A stretch of 64,000 nucleotides of DNA, taken from assembly GCA_015655975.1 (NCBI GenBank), contig DVEP01000044.1:62001-126000 (forward strand), in the 5' to 3' direction. Every line of letters starts with the position of its first letter. The stretch's first letter is position 1. The notes under the pieces were generated by a model. That model was not told the DNA's origin. It ran no database searches and saw nothing but the letters and a program-made list of their open reading frames with translations. A program made the translations under genes and the position numbers. The stretch comes from Eubacterium sp. (GTDB taxonomy: Bacteria > Bacillota > Clostridia > Oscillospirales > Acutalibacteraceae). This document shows, piece by piece, positions 44,818-53,268 of this stretch.

Positions 44818-45789
44818 ATGTTTGCAAAAATAATGAAACCGTTGTCTTTTGCCTTGACATTCGTTTTGATAATAACCGGTTTAGGCTACCTTTTTGTGCC
44901 TAAATATGCGAACGATATTGATTCAAATCTGGCAACCGAGAAAGTTTCAAAAGGTATTTTTAATGAAGAAAAAAACACTGTTGACTTTTTGGTTATAGGA
45001 GACAGCGAGAGTTACACAACAGTATCTCCTATGGAAATCTTCAACAAGTACGGCTATGCGGGTTTTGTAAGCGGTGTTCCCGGTATGAGAATTCAGGACA
45101 TCTACTACAATTTGGAAGATATATATAAAGTTCAGCAACCGAAAGTTGTATTGTTGGAGTGCAACGCAGTTTTCAGATACCACAGCGGAGATATGAAACA
45201 AATGCAGCTTACTGCTGAGGGCTGGCTTAAAAGAGCGTTTCCTATTTTTGAAAATCACAACAGATGGAAAAATATGATTCAAAACGCAGTCAGCGATGAA
45301 AAGTGCTATGTTGACAAAAAAGACCCGCTTAAAGGTTTTGACTACAGAACGCGTGTGAAACCGTACAAAGGCAAACAGTGGATGCATAACACAAAAGAAT
45401 CAAAAACTATGCATAAGATTAATAAAACATATCTCGAAAAAATCACAAATCTTTGTAAAGAAAAGGGTTCACAACTTGTTTTGTACAATGCTCCGGCTCC
45501 TAAAAACTGGACATACGAAAAGCACAATGCTATGGAAAAATATGCTAAAAAAAACGGTTTGACATATATTGATATGAATCTCAAAGTTGATGAAATCGGC
45601 ATTGATTGGAGCAAAGATTCTTGGGACAACGGCGACCATTTGAATTTTTCAGGTTGCAAAAAAACAACTGCATATATAGGAGATTGGTTGAACAGTAATT
45701 GCAGTCTTGAAGACCGTCGCGGTGATAATCTGTACGATTCGTGGAATGATAATTGGTACAACTATTTAAAAGCAACTAAGCAAATGTAG
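44818..45789 (+). CDS. SGNH/DltD-like extracytoplasmic acyl-transfer protein, copy 1
   Basis: A 323-residue protein with one N-terminal membrane helix (about 8-24) and an outside SGNH-hydrolase domain. The serine block is FLVIGDSESYTTVSP (S63) and the Asp-His pair DNGDHLNFSG (D273/H274). Such proteins (DltD, AlgX, PatB) complete acyl transfer onto the polymer. AAGGAGG precedes the ATG. It is closely similar to the next gene over its whole length, so they arose by tandem duplication. Confidence 0.82.
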   Translation: MFAKIMKPLSFALTFVLIITGLGYLFVPKYANDIDSNLATEKVSKGIFNEEKNTVDFLVIGDSESYTTVSPMEIFNKYGYAGFVSGVPGMRIQDIYYNLEDIYKVQQPKVVLLECNAVFRYHSGDMKQMQLTAEGWLKRAFPIFENHNRWKNMIQNAVSDEKCYVDKKDPLKGFDYRTRVKPYKGKQWMHNTKESKTMHKINKTYLEKITNLCKEKGSQLVLYNAPAPKNWTYEKHNAMEKYAKKNGLTYIDMNLKVDEIGIDWSKDSWDNGDHLNFSGCKKTTAYIGDWLNSNCSLEDRRGDNLYDSWNDNWYNYLKATKQM

Positions 45790-45812
45790 TTTTAGATTGG
45801 AGGCGCTTTAAA

Positions 45813-46793
45813 ATGACCGGAAGAGTTATGAAAATATTGGCTATGAGCTTGGCACTTATTTTGTTTATAACAGGTACGGGTATTTTTATTGCGCCCAAAC
45901 TTTTTCCGGACGCTCATAAAAGTCTTATGACTTCTGAAGCGGCGGACGGAATTTTCAATGAAAGAGTCAATACTGTTGACTTTTTGGTTATAGGCGACAG
46001 CGAAACATACACAAGTGTGTCGCCTATGGAAATTTTCAATAAGTACGGCTACACGGGATATGTCAGCGGTGTGCCCGCAATGAAAATTCAAGATATCTAT
46101 TCAAATCTTGACGATATATATAAAACGCAAAAGCCGAAAGTTGTTTTGTTTGAAGCAAATGCCATTTTCAGAAAAACAGGCAATAAGTTTAAACAAATTC
46201 AGTTGACTGTTGAAACTTGGGTCGGCAGAATTTCAGTTCCGTTTAATAAATGGAATAATAATATTTTAGATTCTTTTGATATAAAATATGTTGAAATGAA
46301 AAACGAAGCGGCAAAGGAAACCGACTTTCTTAAAGGGTTTGATTACAGACCTGTTTTAAAAGCGTACAGCGGCGAACAATGGATGCATATCTCAAATAAA
46401 AAAGAGACAATACCGAGTATAAATATTTCCTATTTAAACAAAATAGTTGAGTTGTGCAGAATAAACGGCAGTGAACTTATTTTGTACAGTGCCCCTGCTC
46501 CGAAGAATTGGACATACGAAAAGCACAACGCTATTCAGTACTATGCCGACAATAACAATATTGAGTATTTGGATATGAATTTGTTTGCAGATAAAATCGG
46601 TATGGATTGGAGCAAAGACTCGGCTGATAAAGGCGACCATCTCAATTTTAACGGTGCTCAAAAGACCACTGCGTATATAGGCGGGTATTTAAACGAAAAC
46701 TATAACTTGTCAGACCACAGAGGCGATTCAAGATATGACTCGTGGAACAAGGCGTGGTATAAGTATTTAAAGGAAACAGAACAAATCAGTTAG
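45813..46793 (+). CDS. SGNH/DltD-like extracytoplasmic acyl-transfer protein, copy 2
   Basis: A 326-residue paralogue of the preceding protein with the same layout: membrane helix at 8-24, FLVIGDSETYTSVSP (S63 at the identical position) and DKGDHLNFNG (D275/H276). The first 110 residues are nearly the same as copy 1; the middle third has diverged most, so the two may act on different acceptors or as a heterodimer. Last gene of the operon; its stop lies within the terminator. Confidence 0.82.
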   Translation: MTGRVMKILAMSLALILFITGTGIFIAPKLFPDAHKSLMTSEAADGIFNERVNTVDFLVIGDSETYTSVSPMEIFNKYGYTGYVSGVPAMKIQDIYSNLDDIYKTQKPKVVLFEANAIFRKTGNKFKQIQLTVETWVGRISVPFNKWNNNILDSFDIKYVEMKNEAAKETDFLKGFDYRPVLKAYSGEQWMHISNKKETIPSINISYLNKIVELCRINGSELILYSAPAPKNWTYEKHNAIQYYADNNNIEYLDMNLFADKIGMDWSKDSADKGDHLNFNGAQKTTAYIGGYLNENYNLSDHRGDSRYDSWNKAWYKYLKETEQIS

Positions 46794-46819
46794 CAGGCGT
46801 ATTTTCGTCTGCTTTCTTT
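46792..46819 (+). terminator. Terminator of the dlt-like operon
   Basis: An 8-bp stem with one G-U pair (46792-46799 with 46806-46813) followed by a TTCTTTTTT tract; it begins at the stop codon of the last gene. Confidence 0.8.
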
Positions 46820-46865
46820 TTTGTATGACTTTATACTACAAAACAATTACATTTGCAACAGGATA

Positions 46866-46894
46866 TTGCAAGAAACTGCAAATAGTGATATAAT
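46866..46894 (+). promoter_or_regulatory. upp promoter
   Basis: TTGCAA at 46866-46871, 17-base spacer, TATAAT at 46889-46894, about 40 bases before upp. Confidence 0.7.
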
Positions 46895-46935
46895 TAACAA
46901 GGTTAATTCAATATAATATTGAGAGGTATATTAAT

Positions 46936-47568
46936 ATGGACAGAAAAGTCATCATTATGGACCATCCGCTTATTCAACACAAGTTGTCAATTCTTCGCGA
47001 TGTTAAAACGAGTACAAAGGAATTTCGCGACCTTGTAAATGAAATTGCTATGCTTATGATTTACGATGCAACAAGAGACCTTCCTCTTGAAGACACAAAA
47101 GTTGAAACTCCGTGCGGTATTGCAAACTGCAAAGTTATTTCGGGCAGAAAACTTGCTTTTGTTCCGATTTTGAGAGCCGGTTTAGGTATGGTAGAGGGCG
47201 CTTTGTCACTTGTTCCTGCAGCAAGAATAGGTCATATCGGTCTTTACAGAGATGAAGAAACATTGAAACCTGTTGAATACTATTGCAAACTTCCGAAAGA
47301 CATTGAAAAGAGAGATGTTTTTGTAACAGACCCAATGCTTGCAACAGGCGGTTCGGCTATTGACGCCATTTCTCAAATAAAACTCAGAAATCCGAGAAGC
47401 ATTAAGTTCCTTTGTATCATAGCGGCACCTGAGGGACTTGAGGCACTCAAAAAAGCGCACCCTGATGTTGATATTTACTGCGCAGGTCTTGACGACCATT
47501 TGAATGAAAACGGATATATTGTTCCGGGTTTAGGCGATGCAGGCGACAGAATTTTCGGTACAAAATAA
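46936..47568 (+). CDS. upp: Uracil phosphoribosyltransferase
   Basis: A 210-residue UPRTase that salvages uracil to UMP. The PRPP-binding loop is VTDPMLATGGSAIDAI; ILRAGLGMVEGAL and the uracil-binding C-terminus YIVPGLGDAGDRIFGT are clear. It starts after GAGAGGT and stands alone between its own promoter and terminator. Confidence 0.97.
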   Translation: MDRKVIIMDHPLIQHKLSILRDVKTSTKEFRDLVNEIAMLMIYDATRDLPLEDTKVETPCGIANCKVISGRKLAFVPILRAGLGMVEGALSLVPAARIGHIGLYRDEETLKPVEYYCKLPKDIEKRDVFVTDPMLATGGSAIDAISQIKLRNPRSIKFLCIIAAPEGLEALKKAHPDVDIYCAGLDDHLNENGYIVPGLGDAGDRIFGTK

Positions 47569-47578
47569 TTTTAAAAAG

Positions 47579-47612
47579 CTTTCTTTTGCATCTTGCGGGA
47601 GAAAGTTTTTTC
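47579..47612 (+). terminator. upp terminator
   Basis: A 12-bp stem including G-U pairs (47579-47590 with 47594-47605), loop TCT, then T6. Confidence 0.85.
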
Positions 47613-47766
47613 TTATTAAGAGTTTTTTATTTTTCTTTTTGTTATATAATTTCGAGTATTGTTTTTTTAAAGAAAAAAATGTATAATTATATAGGTTCGT
47701 TGTTTTTTGTTAATAAACGGGCGTATATTGCAATTTTGCAAAATAAATATAATTTAAGGAGAAAAA

Positions 47767-48864
47767 ATGAAAAAGACTAAAAGTAAAAGTGTTTTAAAAA
47801 CAGTGTTGAGCATTGTTGCCGTTTTTTTGGCAATAGCCGTAGTTGTTGTAAGTGTACTGTTTTTCCCGCTTATGGGTAAAAAGCATACAGAAATATGGAG
47901 CGCAAAACAAACTTTTGACATTCAAAAAATTCAAACTTTGGAAAAAACGCGCGACGATTATAAAATACTTATGTTTACCGATACACAACTTTGGTCCGAT
48001 TTGTCTGTAAACGGCGAATGTTATGATGAAATGGATACGCTTGTGGAAAAAACTCAGCCCGATTTAATCGTGCTTCCGGGCGACAATTTATCGGCGCTTG
48101 CTTCTCGTTTTTCTATAAATAATTTCATCAAACATATGGACTCATACAAAATTCCGTGGGCTCCTGTTTTCGGAAATCACGATGCTGAAATTCCGACAAC
48201 TTCAAAAAATTGGCAGGGCGATAAATATATGGAGTCGGAATATTGTTTGTTTGAAAAAGGTCCGTCAAACCTTTACGGCTGCGGAAACTATGTTTTAAAC
48301 ATCACGGAAAACGGAACTCCTATTTACTCGATTTTTATGTTTGACAACGGCCAATACACAAAGTATGAAAACAGCGAAAATCGTGAAGTTTGGATGGGCT
48401 ATGAACAAATTGCGTGGTATGAGTGGAATGTAAAAGGTATTGCGCAAACAGCAGGCAGAGTTGTGCCGTCTATGACCTTTTCACACTTTGCATTGCCTGA
48501 ATTTAAAGAGGCGGTAGAAAAAGTCGGTGTGTTGGACGAAAGTACAAACAGATATTCAATACCGAGCGAATACGGCTTCGGAGAGTGCGCATATCTTCCG
48601 GGTACTGCACCTGTTAATTCGGGCTTCTTTGATAAATGCCTTGAACTCGGCTCCACAAAGTATATTTTTTGCGGACACGACCATGAAAATAACGCGAGCG
48701 TTAAATATCAGGGCATCACTATGACTTACGGTTTGAAAACAGGTCCTTCTCCTATTCCGTGGAACAACGCATTGGAAACAGGGGGTACACTCATCACTAT
48801 AAACGGTAAAGGTCAAAATCAAAGTGTCGGCATTGAAAACATTGTAGTTACACAAAAGAAATAA
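47767..48864 (+). CDS. Membrane-anchored metallophosphoesterase
   Basis: A 365-residue calcineurin-like phosphoesterase facing outward from one N-terminal helix (about 10-36). The metal ligands are MFTDTQLW (Gln where most relatives have His), LPGDNL, VFGNHD, FSHFALPEF and CGHDHEN. The closest families resemble the purple-acid-phosphatase-like Dcr2 group. The substrate may be a phosphorylated cell-surface molecule. AAGGAG precedes the ATG. Single gene ending in a terminator. Confidence 0.85.
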   Translation: MKKTKSKSVLKTVLSIVAVFLAIAVVVVSVLFFPLMGKKHTEIWSAKQTFDIQKIQTLEKTRDDYKILMFTDTQLWSDLSVNGECYDEMDTLVEKTQPDLIVLPGDNLSALASRFSINNFIKHMDSYKIPWAPVFGNHDAEIPTTSKNWQGDKYMESEYCLFEKGPSNLYGCGNYVLNITENGTPIYSIFMFDNGQYTKYENSENREVWMGYEQIAWYEWNVKGIAQTAGRVVPSMTFSHFALPEFKEAVEKVGVLDESTNRYSIPSEYGFGECAYLPGTAPVNSGFFDKCLELGSTKYIFCGHDHENNASVKYQGITMTYGLKTGPSPIPWNNALETGGTLITINGKGQNQSVGIENIVVTQKK

Positions 48865-48931
48865 TTTGTTTTGATAATTTTTGATTTTGAAATGTTTATT
48901 GAATCAATCTGAAAATATGAATAAAAAAATG

Positions 48932-48966
48932 ACCACCTAACGCAAAAATGCAGTAGGTGGTTTTTT
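48932..48966. terminator. Bidirectional terminator between the phosphoesterase and the GtrA-like gene
   Basis: An 8-bp stem (48932-48939 with 48954-48961), T6 on the right and an A-run on the left, between convergent genes. Confidence 0.82.
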
Positions 48967-48996
48967 GTGTGTTGTTTGTGAATGTGTTTTTATGTA

Positions 48997-49455
48997 CTAA
49001 GACTTGCTTTTTTCATTTTCTTTTTTAGCCAAATCGTTTGTGTTGATACTTCCGCGGTAAACCCAAAAACGACATACGAGAAACTCTGTACTCATATTGC
49101 AAAGCATAGTAACGGCGAGAACAATATATTCATTTATACCGTTTGTTTCTGCCAAGTTGCCCAAGTAAGTTGAAAGCGGTGTAAAAATTAAGTAATAGAA
49201 CGCCACTTTGAGCATTGCAATGGGAACATTGTTCGCCGACTTGAAAGTGTAGCGTCGGTTTACAGTGAAATTGTAAAGCACAGATAAAATAAGTGCAGGC
49301 AGATAGCAAAGCCAGTAACTCGGTATTTTAATCACTTCGTTTAAAAGTGTAAAAGTCAACACTTGAATGATTCCTGCACCGAGAGAAAATGCAACAAATT
49401 TTGCTATTTGTACAATTGTCTGTTTTGCCGTCAATTTTTGTTTTTCCTCTTTCAT
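48997..49455 (-). CDS. GtrA-like membrane protein
   Basis: A 152-residue protein with four membrane helices in GtrA spacing and the family motif LYNFTVNRRYTFKS between helices 2 and 3, and RFWVYRGS at the end. GtrA proteins help move undecaprenyl-linked sugars across the membrane or modify teichoic acids. No glycosyltransferase adjoins it. The ribosome binding site is GGGGG. Confidence 0.88.
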   Translation of the reverse strand: MKEEKQKLTAKQTIVQIAKFVAFSLGAGIIQVLTFTLLNEVIKIPSYWLCYLPALILSVLYNFTVNRRYTFKSANNVPIAMLKVAFYYLIFTPLSTYLGNLAETNGINEYIVLAVTMLCNMSTEFLVCRFWVYRGSINTNDLAKKENEKSKS

Positions 49456-49524
49456 AGAATAACCCCCATACTCTGCCGAAACAGAATTTTTAACAATAAA
49501 AATCGCAATTTTACCGTTAATAAA

Positions 49525-49553
49525 ATTATAGTTGTTTTCCCGACTTTAATCAA
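49525..49553 (-). promoter_or_regulatory. Promoter of the GtrA-like gene
   Basis: Minus strand TTGATT (49553-49548), 17-base spacer, TATAAT (49530-49525). Confidence 0.65.
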
Positions 49554-49618
49554 TAGAAAAAAGGAAAATTTACAAAATAAGGAAATATGTATTAAACTTT
49601 GCTTATATGTATGATTGA

Positions 49619-50503
49619 TTACATTTTGTCTATTGCTTTTAACAATCTTTTACTTCTGTATTCTAAATATCTAAATCCGACTTTGCCGAGAGTTTTATAC
49701 CATAAAAGTTCATTGAACAGTGCGTATAATTCAACTTTAATATCACAGTTTTCAGATGTATCTGTCTTGCTTTTATATATGTCGTATAGGTGCAGGTTTT
49801 TACCATAGCCGACTGTAAGAGCGAACAACTCATACTCGGGTTCTGTCCACATAACATTAAACGGGTCAATAACACCTTTTAAAGACATGTTCTTTGTATC
49901 AATTATAAAATTCGGCAGCCAATAATCTCCGTGTGAAAGAGTTGCGTTATTTTTGTCGTTTCCTATTATCTCAGGCAGTTTTTTATAAGCTGTATTTACT
50001 GCTTTTTTTACTGTGTCGGAAACATCGGAATTGTTAGTGAAACTTACTATTTCTTTTGCGAATTCATTGTAGTATTCATACCAAGAATTGTAAACAGCAT
50101 TGTCGATAGGACCGTATTTGTCGTTGTGAATGCTGTGGATTTTTATAAGATTGTCTACAATCTCATTGGTGAGTTTATTCTTGTTTCTTTTTAATATCAA
50201 ATTCTTCGGACTTGCTTCAACACCTTCAATTAATTCCATTCCGAGAAAGCCTTTGCCACGAATTTCTTTAAAGAAATATAATTTTGGCAGTTTGCAGTCA
50301 ACTTTGCTTGAAATAAAGTTGATTGTATTATATTCGTCAAAAATGACCTGTGGATAGTCACTTGATTTAATTGCAATATAGTTTGGAAAAGTACTGATTT
50401 TTACTTTGTATACAGTTGCACTTGCCCCTTTACCTATAACGGATATATCAAGTACTTTGCAATTGAGTTCTTTTTCAACTAAATTAGTAATTGTTTCTTC
50501 CAT
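49619..50503 (-). CDS. APH/choline kinase-fold phosphotransferase
   Basis: A 294-residue aminoglycoside-phosphotransferase-fold protein. The nucleotide loop is VIGKGASATVYKVK, the lysine lies in YIAIKSSD, the catalytic loop is LSHGDYWLPNFIID and the metal aspartate is in GVIDPFN (IDP as in StrB-like enzymes rather than IDF/E). Substrate could be a small alcohol, sugar or antibiotic; nothing nearby decides. Start after GAGGATA. AT-richer than core genes. Confidence 0.78.
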   Translation of the reverse strand: MEETITNLVEKELNCKVLDISVIGKGASATVYKVKISTFPNYIAIKSSDYPQVIFDEYNTINFISSKVDCKLPKLYFFKEIRGKGFLGMELIEGVEASPKNLILKRNKNKLTNEIVDNLIKIHSIHNDKYGPIDNAVYNSWYEYYNEFAKEIVSFTNNSDVSDTVKKAVNTAYKKLPEIIGNDKNNATLSHGDYWLPNFIIDTKNMSLKGVIDPFNVMWTEPEYELFALTVGYGKNLHLYDIYKSKTDTSENCDIKVELYALFNELLWYKTLGKVGFRYLEYRSKRLLKAIDKM

Positions 50504-50577
50504 AATAGTTTATCCTCACAGTTTTTATTGATAAAATGATGCCATAGAAAATATTTGTTTTCAAGCCGATAAATAAA

Positions 50578-50608
50578 AAAGCAGAGAAGATTTATCTTCT
50601 CTGCTTTT
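50578..50608 (-). terminator. Terminator of tRNA-Thr
   Basis: A perfect 10-bp stem (50581-50590 with 50595-50604) directly after the CCA end on the minus strand, followed by a T-run. Confidence 0.88.
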
Positions 50609-50684
50609 TGGAGCTGATAGTCGGATTCGAACCGACGACCTGTTCATTACGAGTGAACTGCTCTACCTACTGAGCCATATCAGC
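50609..50684 (-). tRNA. tRNA-Thr (CGT anticodon)
   Basis: A 76-base cloverleaf with encoded CCA. The acceptor stem is GCTGATA/TATCAGC, the D-loop GGCTCAGTAGGTAGAGC, the anticodon loop CTCGTAA (CGT) and the T-arm GTCGGTTCGAATCCGAC. It has its own promoter and terminator. Confidence 0.96.
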
Positions 50685-50712
50685 AAACATATTTTTCTGA
50701 ATTGCACTGAAA

Positions 50713-50741
50713 ATTATACAATAAAACTTACAGAAGGTCAA
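50713..50741 (-). promoter_or_regulatory. tRNA-Thr promoter
   Basis: Minus strand TTGACC (50741-50736), 17-base spacer, TATAAT (50718-50713). Confidence 0.8.
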
Positions 50742-50831
50742 GAGTAGTTTTGTTTTTTATCTTAAAACAAAATTGTTCTTTTAGAAATCAACAGCAGTTA
50801 TCGGAAATTTTATACATTTCTTATTAACCAA

Positions 50832-50872
50832 TTGACAAAGTAGGTAAATGATGCTATAATTATTACCTACTT
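50832..50872 (+). promoter_or_regulatory. metY promoter with a 10-bp inverted-repeat operator
   Basis: TTGACA at 50832-50837, 17-base spacer, TATAAT at 50855-50860: a consensus sigma-A promoter. Perfect 10-bp arms AAGTAGGTAA (50838-50847) and TTACCTACTT (50863-50872) straddle the -10 box, and a partial third GATAGGTAG follows. The layout is typical for a repressor-controlled gene. Confidence 0.75.
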
Positions 50873-50900
50873 GCAAGATAGGTAGAAAGGGATTGTAACT

Positions 50901-50969
50901 ATGCAATATCATTTTGAAAAACTTGTCAGAAAAAACTTTCGTTTCGGACGAATGTATTTATGGATTTGA
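50901..50969 (+). CDS. Possible 22-codon upstream ORF in the metY leader
   Basis: An ATG at 50901 after AAAGGGA opens a 22-codon frame (MQYHFEKLVRKNFRFGRMYLWI) ending 44 bases before metY. It is not rich in Met or Cys, so classical attenuation is not indicated. It may be a chance frame. Confidence 0.25.
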   Translation: MQYHFEKLVRKNFRFGRMYLWI

Positions 50970-51012
50970 AATAAAACACATAAAAACATTTAATCGAAAG
51001 GAAATAAAAATT

Positions 51013-52296
51013 ATGGCTGATTATAAATTTGAAACATTACAACTTCATGTAGGACAGGAAAATCCTGACCCTGCAACCGATGCGCGCGCAGTGCCGATTT
51101 ATGCAACGACTTCGTATGTATTTCACAATTGTGAACACGCCGCTGCTCGCTTTGGACTTGCTGACGCAGGCAATATTTACGGCAGACTCACAAACTCTAC
51201 ACAAGATGTTCTTGAACAACGCGTGGCGGCGCTTGAGAGCGGAGTTTCAGCTTTGGCTCTTGCGTCGGGTGCGGCGGCTATTACATATACATTAGAGACG
51301 CTCGGTCAAAACGGCGGACATTTTGTAGTTCAAAAAACAATTTACGGCGGAAGTTATAACCTTTTGGCACATACATTACCGAACTTCGGAATTACTGCAA
51401 GTTTTGTAAACATTCACAATCTTGCGGAAGTTGAATCCGCTGTTCGTGAAAACACTCGCGCAATTTATATTGAAACACTCGGCAATCCAAACAGCGACAT
51501 TCCCGATATTGACGCTCTTTCAAAACTTGCGCACAAGTACGGTATTCCTCTTGTGGTTGACAACACTTTCGGCACACCGTATCTTATTCGCCCCATAGAA
51601 CACGGAGCAGATATAGTTTTGCACTCGGCAACAAAATTTCTCGGAGGACACGGAACGACGCTCGGCGGTATAATTGTAGATTCAGGCAATTTTGACTGGT
51701 CGGCAAGCGGAAAATATCCTGCGATTTCGGAGCCGAACCCGAGCTATCACGGTGTGTCTTTCACACAGGCAGTCGGTAAGAAAGCGTTTGTTACATACAT
51801 TCGTGCCGTGTTGCTTAGAGATACAGGTGCAACAATTTCTCCGTTTTCTGCTTTTTTGCTTTTGCAAGGCATTGAGACGCTGTCGCTTCGTTTGGAAAGA
51901 CATATTGAAAATACTAAAAAAACAGTTGAGTTTTTGTCAAATCACCCACAGGTTGAGAAAGTTAACCATCCGTCGCTTTCGCAACATCCTGACAATGAAC
52001 TGTATAAAAAGTATTTTAAAAATGGGGGCGGTTCGATCTTTACTTTTGAAATAAAAGGCGGAGTGAAAGAAGCACACAAATTTATTGACAATCTTAAAAT
52101 TTTTTCTTTGCTTGCAAATGTTGCAGATGTGAAGAGTCTTGTCATTCATCCTGCAACAACAACTCACAGTCAGTTGACGGCACAGGAACTTGAAGAACAG
52201 GGCATTAAACCCAACACAATTCGTCTTTCAATAGGTACGGAACATATTGACGATATTTTTGCCGATTTGCAAAGAGGTTTTGACGCTGTTAAATAA
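51013..52296 (+). CDS. metY: O-acetylhomoserine sulfhydrylase
   Basis: A 427-residue PLP gamma-family enzyme that makes homocysteine from O-acetylhomoserine and sulfide. It has ATTSYVF, SGAAAITYTLETL, YIETLGNPNSDIPD, VVDNTFGTPYL and the PLP lysine in LHSATKFLGGHGTTLGG. The long insertion and length match MetY rather than MetB/MetC. The ATG at 51013 follows AAAGGAAAT; an upstream in-frame TTG has no support. It feeds the metF/metH genes downstream. Confidence 0.95.
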   Translation: MADYKFETLQLHVGQENPDPATDARAVPIYATTSYVFHNCEHAAARFGLADAGNIYGRLTNSTQDVLEQRVAALESGVSALALASGAAAITYTLETLGQNGGHFVVQKTIYGGSYNLLAHTLPNFGITASFVNIHNLAEVESAVRENTRAIYIETLGNPNSDIPDIDALSKLAHKYGIPLVVDNTFGTPYLIRPIEHGADIVLHSATKFLGGHGTTLGGIIVDSGNFDWSASGKYPAISEPNPSYHGVSFTQAVGKKAFVTYIRAVLLRDTGATISPFSAFLLLQGIETLSLRLERHIENTKKTVEFLSNHPQVEKVNHPSLSQHPDNELYKKYFKNGGGSIFTFEIKGGVKEAHKFIDNLKIFSLLANVADVKSLVIHPATTTHSQLTAQELEEQGIKPNTIRLSIGTEHIDDIFADLQRGFDAVK

Positions 52297-52326
52297 ATTT
52301 TTAACAAATTTACTATATCAGAATTC

Positions 52327-52355
52327 TTGATTTACTCACTGTCAAGATGTATAAT
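52327..52355 (+). promoter_or_regulatory. Promoter of metF and metH genes
   Basis: TTGATT at 52327-52332, 17-base spacer, TATAAT at 52350-52355. Confidence 0.65.
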
Positions 52356-52385
52356 TAGAGAAATTAATTTCAAAGGAAAATGTAT

Positions 52386-53264
52386 ATGAAAATCACAGAT
52401 TTACTGACAAATAAACTATCTTTGTCATTTGAGGTTTTTCCTCCTAAAACAGATACGGCTTTTGAAAATGTGCGTGCGGCAACTGAAGAAATTGCAAAAC
52501 TGCACCCGTCATTTATGAGTGTTACATACGGTGCAGGAGGCGGAACAAGTCAATATACTTTGGACATTGCGAAGCAAATAAACGACAGATACTCGGTGCC
52601 GTCATTGGCTCACCTGACCTGCGTTTCTTCTACAAGAGAAACTGTGCGTAAGCGTATAGATGATATTAAAGAGGCGGGCATAAAAAATGTTATGGCTCTT
52701 CGAGGCGACATTCCTGCAGAACTTCAAAATTCAAATCGCGACGATTGGGACTATCACAATGCGATAGAACTCGTCAGAGAACTTAAGGCGGCGGATTCTG
52801 AATTGTGTATCGGAGGCGCGTGCTATCCCGAAATTCATCCCGAAAGCGAAAACCAAAAAGAAGATATTAAGTATCTGAAAGAGAAAGTTGACGCAGGGTG
52901 CGATTTTCTTACAACTCAGATGTTTTTTGACAACAATTTGCTTTACAATTTTCTTTACAAAATCCGTGAGGCAGGCATTACAGTGCCTGTTATTCCGGGT
53001 ATAATGCCTATCACAAATGCCAATCAAGTTGCCCGTGCAATAAAACTTTCAGGCTCGTTTATGCCTCAAAGATTTAAGAGCCTTGTAGATAAATTTGGCT
53101 CAAACCCTGCGGCTATGAAACAGGCAGGCATTGCGTACGCAACCGACCAAATAATAGATTTGTACGCAAACGGAATAACAAATGTACATGTGTATTCTAT
53201 GAATAAGCCTGATGTTGCCCGAAAAATTCAAGACAATTTGAGCGATATATTGGGAGCATATTGA
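52386..53264 (+). CDS. metF: Methylenetetrahydrofolate reductase
   Basis: A 292-residue MetF TIM-barrel flavoprotein making 5-methyl-THF. It has FEVFPPKTDTAFENV with the catalytic glutamate, SVTYGAGGGTSQYT, HLTC, ALRGDIP, FLTTQMFFDN and PGIMPITN. The start at 52386 is eight bases after AAAGGA. It supplies the methyl donor for the MetH proteins that follow five bases later. Confidence 0.96.
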   Translation: MKITDLLTNKLSLSFEVFPPKTDTAFENVRAATEEIAKLHPSFMSVTYGAGGGTSQYTLDIAKQINDRYSVPSLAHLTCVSSTRETVRKRIDDIKEAGIKNVMALRGDIPAELQNSNRDDWDYHNAIELVRELKAADSELCIGGACYPEIHPESENQKEDIKYLKEKVDAGCDFLTTQMFFDNNLLYNFLYKIREAGITVPVIPGIMPITNANQVARAIKLSGSFMPQRFKSLVDKFGSNPAAMKQAGIAYATDQIIDLYANGITNVHVYSMNKPDVARKIQDNLSDILGAY

Positions 53265-53268
53265 AAAA

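Noticed and set aside
40266..46793. Plain D-alanylation (dltABCD) operon
   Set aside because: The inserted fold-III decarboxylase, the long AlgI-like MBOAT protein and two SGNH genes do not match dltABCD, so I did not use dlt gene symbols.
50914..51012. 33-residue N-terminal extension of MetY from an upstream in-frame TTG
   Set aside because: No ribosome binding site, not part of the family, and a good site precedes the ATG at 51013.
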